Assembly: GCA_021778815.1 (NCBI GenBank)
Contig: JAJYBW010000143.1
Span: 1-8,412 of the forward strand
Direction of reading: 5' to 3'
Length of the DNA: 8,412 bases
DNA from: Acidobacteriota bacterium
GTDB taxonomy: Bacteria > Acidobacteriota > Terriglobia > Terriglobales > Acidobacteriaceae
Shown in pieces: positions 7,788 to 8,412 of this stretch. Position numbers and translations under genes: made by a program. Each line of letters begins with the position of its first letter. Positions within the stretch are counted from its first letter, which is position 1. The notes under the pieces were generated by a model, which did no database searches, was not told the origin of the DNA, and worked only from the letters and a program-made list of their open reading frames with translations.

Positions 7788-7826
7788 ACAACGTCTCGTC
7801 GAGAAACGAGCCATCGCGTCGCGTTA

Positions 7827-8180
7827 TTACTTTGTGTAACCTAGTATTCCGCGCGTCTTGGTTTGCAGGATATAAACGCTGTCGCTGGCAGTGATGTAGA
7901 GCTTCGAGTTATCGGGTCCGCCCCAGGTCAGGTTAGCCATTCCCTTGGGCATTTGCACGGTGCCGATGTGCACGCCTTTACCATTCCATACCCAAATTCC
8001 CGTGGGTTCCGAGACAAAGAGACGACCTTTGACGTCGACTTTCATTCCGTCCGGAACCCATTGGGACTGCGAACTCGATGTCGGAGCCAGCGGCCCACGG
8101 GTCCATGGAAACGATTCCAAATGGCCGAAGCTTTTTGGGCGACGCTCGACGGCAACGATATCCTTCTCCACGAGAGGGTG
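7827..8180 (-). pseudogene. C-terminal remnant of an SMP-30/gluconolactonase-like gene
   Basis: The minus-strand frame ends at TAA (7829-7827), and its last 75 or so residues match the C-terminal end of SMP-30/gluconolactonase/LRE-like beta-propellers: VPDGMKVDVKGRLFVSEP, then GIWVWNGKGVHIGTV, MANLTWGGPDNSKLYITA and a closing SVYILQTKTRG. The Asp in PDGM corresponds to a catalytic metal ligand of this family. Complete proteins have roughly 290-350 residues, so about two thirds is missing. The stretch at 8055-8180 stays open but I cannot align it confidently. Beyond about 8180 the frame reads insertion-sequence DNA, so the apparent N-terminus starting at 8255 is artificial. The gene converges on the PQQ gene, 39 bp away. 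Gluconolactonases hydrolyse sugar lactones, which fits the neighbouring dehydrogenase. Probably inactivated by the insertion; the missing part may lie beyond the element. Confidence 0.72.
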
Positions 8181-8194
8181 TTTTAGAGGTATTG

Positions 8195-8412
8195 TCATTG
8201 TGGTTATGGTCGGCCCCGGCATTTTTGAAGCAGATGAAAAGTTAGTCTTCGGCAAAACCTGAGAGGAGGATTTGTCGTGAAGAAGAAGCGATTTTCTGTA
8301 GAGCAGATTGTGGCTGTGGTGAAGCAGGCGGAGCTGGGAGTACCTGTGGCGGAAGTGATTGGCAAGGTGGGAATCCGTGAACAGACCTTCTATCGATGGA
8401 AGAAGCAGTATG
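8195..8412 (+). mobile_element. Left end of an IS3-family insertion sequence (partial)
   Basis: The IS3-type OrfA at 8277 and the abrupt loss of gluconolactonase similarity place a mobile-element boundary at about 8179-8205. GGCCCCGGCATTTTTGA (8212-8228) resembles the subterminal CCCCGGCATTTTTG seen in some IS407-like elements, recalled rather than searched. IS3 ends usually begin with TG, and several TG dinucleotides (8179, 8194, 8199) are candidates. The right end is outside the window, so inverted repeats and target duplication cannot be compared. Confidence 0.6.
8277..8412 (+). CDS. IS3-family transposase OrfA, N-terminal part (runs off the window)
   Basis: The first 45 codons are present, starting at GTG 8277 with a strong AGGAGGA (8264-8270) 6 nt upstream. 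MKKKRFSVEQIVAVVKQAE (1-19), then GVPVAEVIGKVGI and EQTFYRWKKQY form the helix-turn-helix of the HTH_Tnp_1 (PF01527) family, closest in pattern to OrfA of the IS407 group. OrfA binds the element's terminal repeats and is normally fused by -1 frameshifting to the DDE integrase OrfB, which would lie past the right edge. No defect is visible in this part. The element runs opposite to the gluconolactonase remnant it appears to interrupt. Confidence 0.9.
   Translation, partial: MKKKRFSVEQIVAVVKQAELGVPVAEVIGKVGIREQTFYRWKKQY

Noticed and set aside
7795..7810. CTCGT/ACGAG hairpin between the convergent PQQ and gluconolactonase genes as a terminator
   Set aside because: Only 5 bp of stem with a 6-nt loop and no T run on either strand; too weak to call.
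8181..8255. N-terminal residues of the minus-strand frame as genuine protein
   Set aside because: This stretch is most likely insertion-sequence end DNA read in reverse, so the frame starting at 8255 is a chance fusion.
7863..8262. Two + strand open frames over the gluconolactonase remnant
   Set aside because: The minus strand carries the recognisable PDGMKVD and NLTWGG motifs; the + frames have no family features.
1..8412. CRISPR array, tRNA or rRNA genes
   Set aside because: No regularly spaced direct repeats, cloverleaf-like segment or rRNA-like stretch was seen on either strand.

Overview
The window looks like part of a heterotrophic soil-type bacterial chromosome, most plausibly Acidobacteriota. 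This is inferred from the gene families together: a Planctomycete/Acidobacteria-style haem-binding domain (TIGR02603 type), an exported multi-RidA protein, a DUF4380-like protein, a PQQ propeller enzyme and an acidobacterial-style Tat-exported SelA-like enzyme. The DNA is moderately GC-rich, and no 16S rRNA or other taxonomic marker is present, so the assignment is tentative.

Layout. Positions 28-7787 hold six genes on the + strand, all apparently exported: (1) a Tat-signal PLP enzyme of the SelA / D-glucosaminate ammonia-lyase-like superfamily (28-1326); (2) a secreted bicupin (1504-2400); (3) a secreted protein made of three tandem RidA/YjgF domains (2493-3734); (4) a secreted DUF4380-like protein with a probable galactose-mutarotase-type fold (3744-5132); (5) a secreted dihaem cytochrome c (about 5208-6044); (6) a PQQ-dependent dehydrogenase of the eight-bladed propeller type (6084-7787). 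From gene 3 onward the spacing is tight (9 bp, about 75 bp, about 39 bp), as in an operon. The largest gap, 1327-1503, carries three copies of GAACGT and may hold an internal promoter. Convergent to the operon lies the C-terminal remnant of an SMP-30/gluconolactonase-like gene (minus strand, 7827 to about 8180). It ends where an IS3-family insertion sequence begins; the start of that element's OrfA runs off the right edge.

How the genes may work together (inference). PQQ dehydrogenase plus cytochrome c would be a periplasmic oxidation module feeding electrons to the respiratory chain. Gluconolactonases open the lactones made when aldoses are oxidised. SelA-like PLP enzymes include D-glucosaminate ammonia-lyases, whose eliminations release enamine/imine intermediates, and RidA proteins hydrolyse such intermediates to the keto acid and ammonia. 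A mutarotase-like fold would fit anomer handling. The set can be read as an entirely extracytoplasmic route: amino sugar (or another hydroxy-amine) to amino-acid lactone, to amino acid, to 2-keto-3-deoxy acid plus ammonia. No member is shown to have this activity, and the PQQ enzyme belongs to a branch best known for alcohols, so the substrate remains open.
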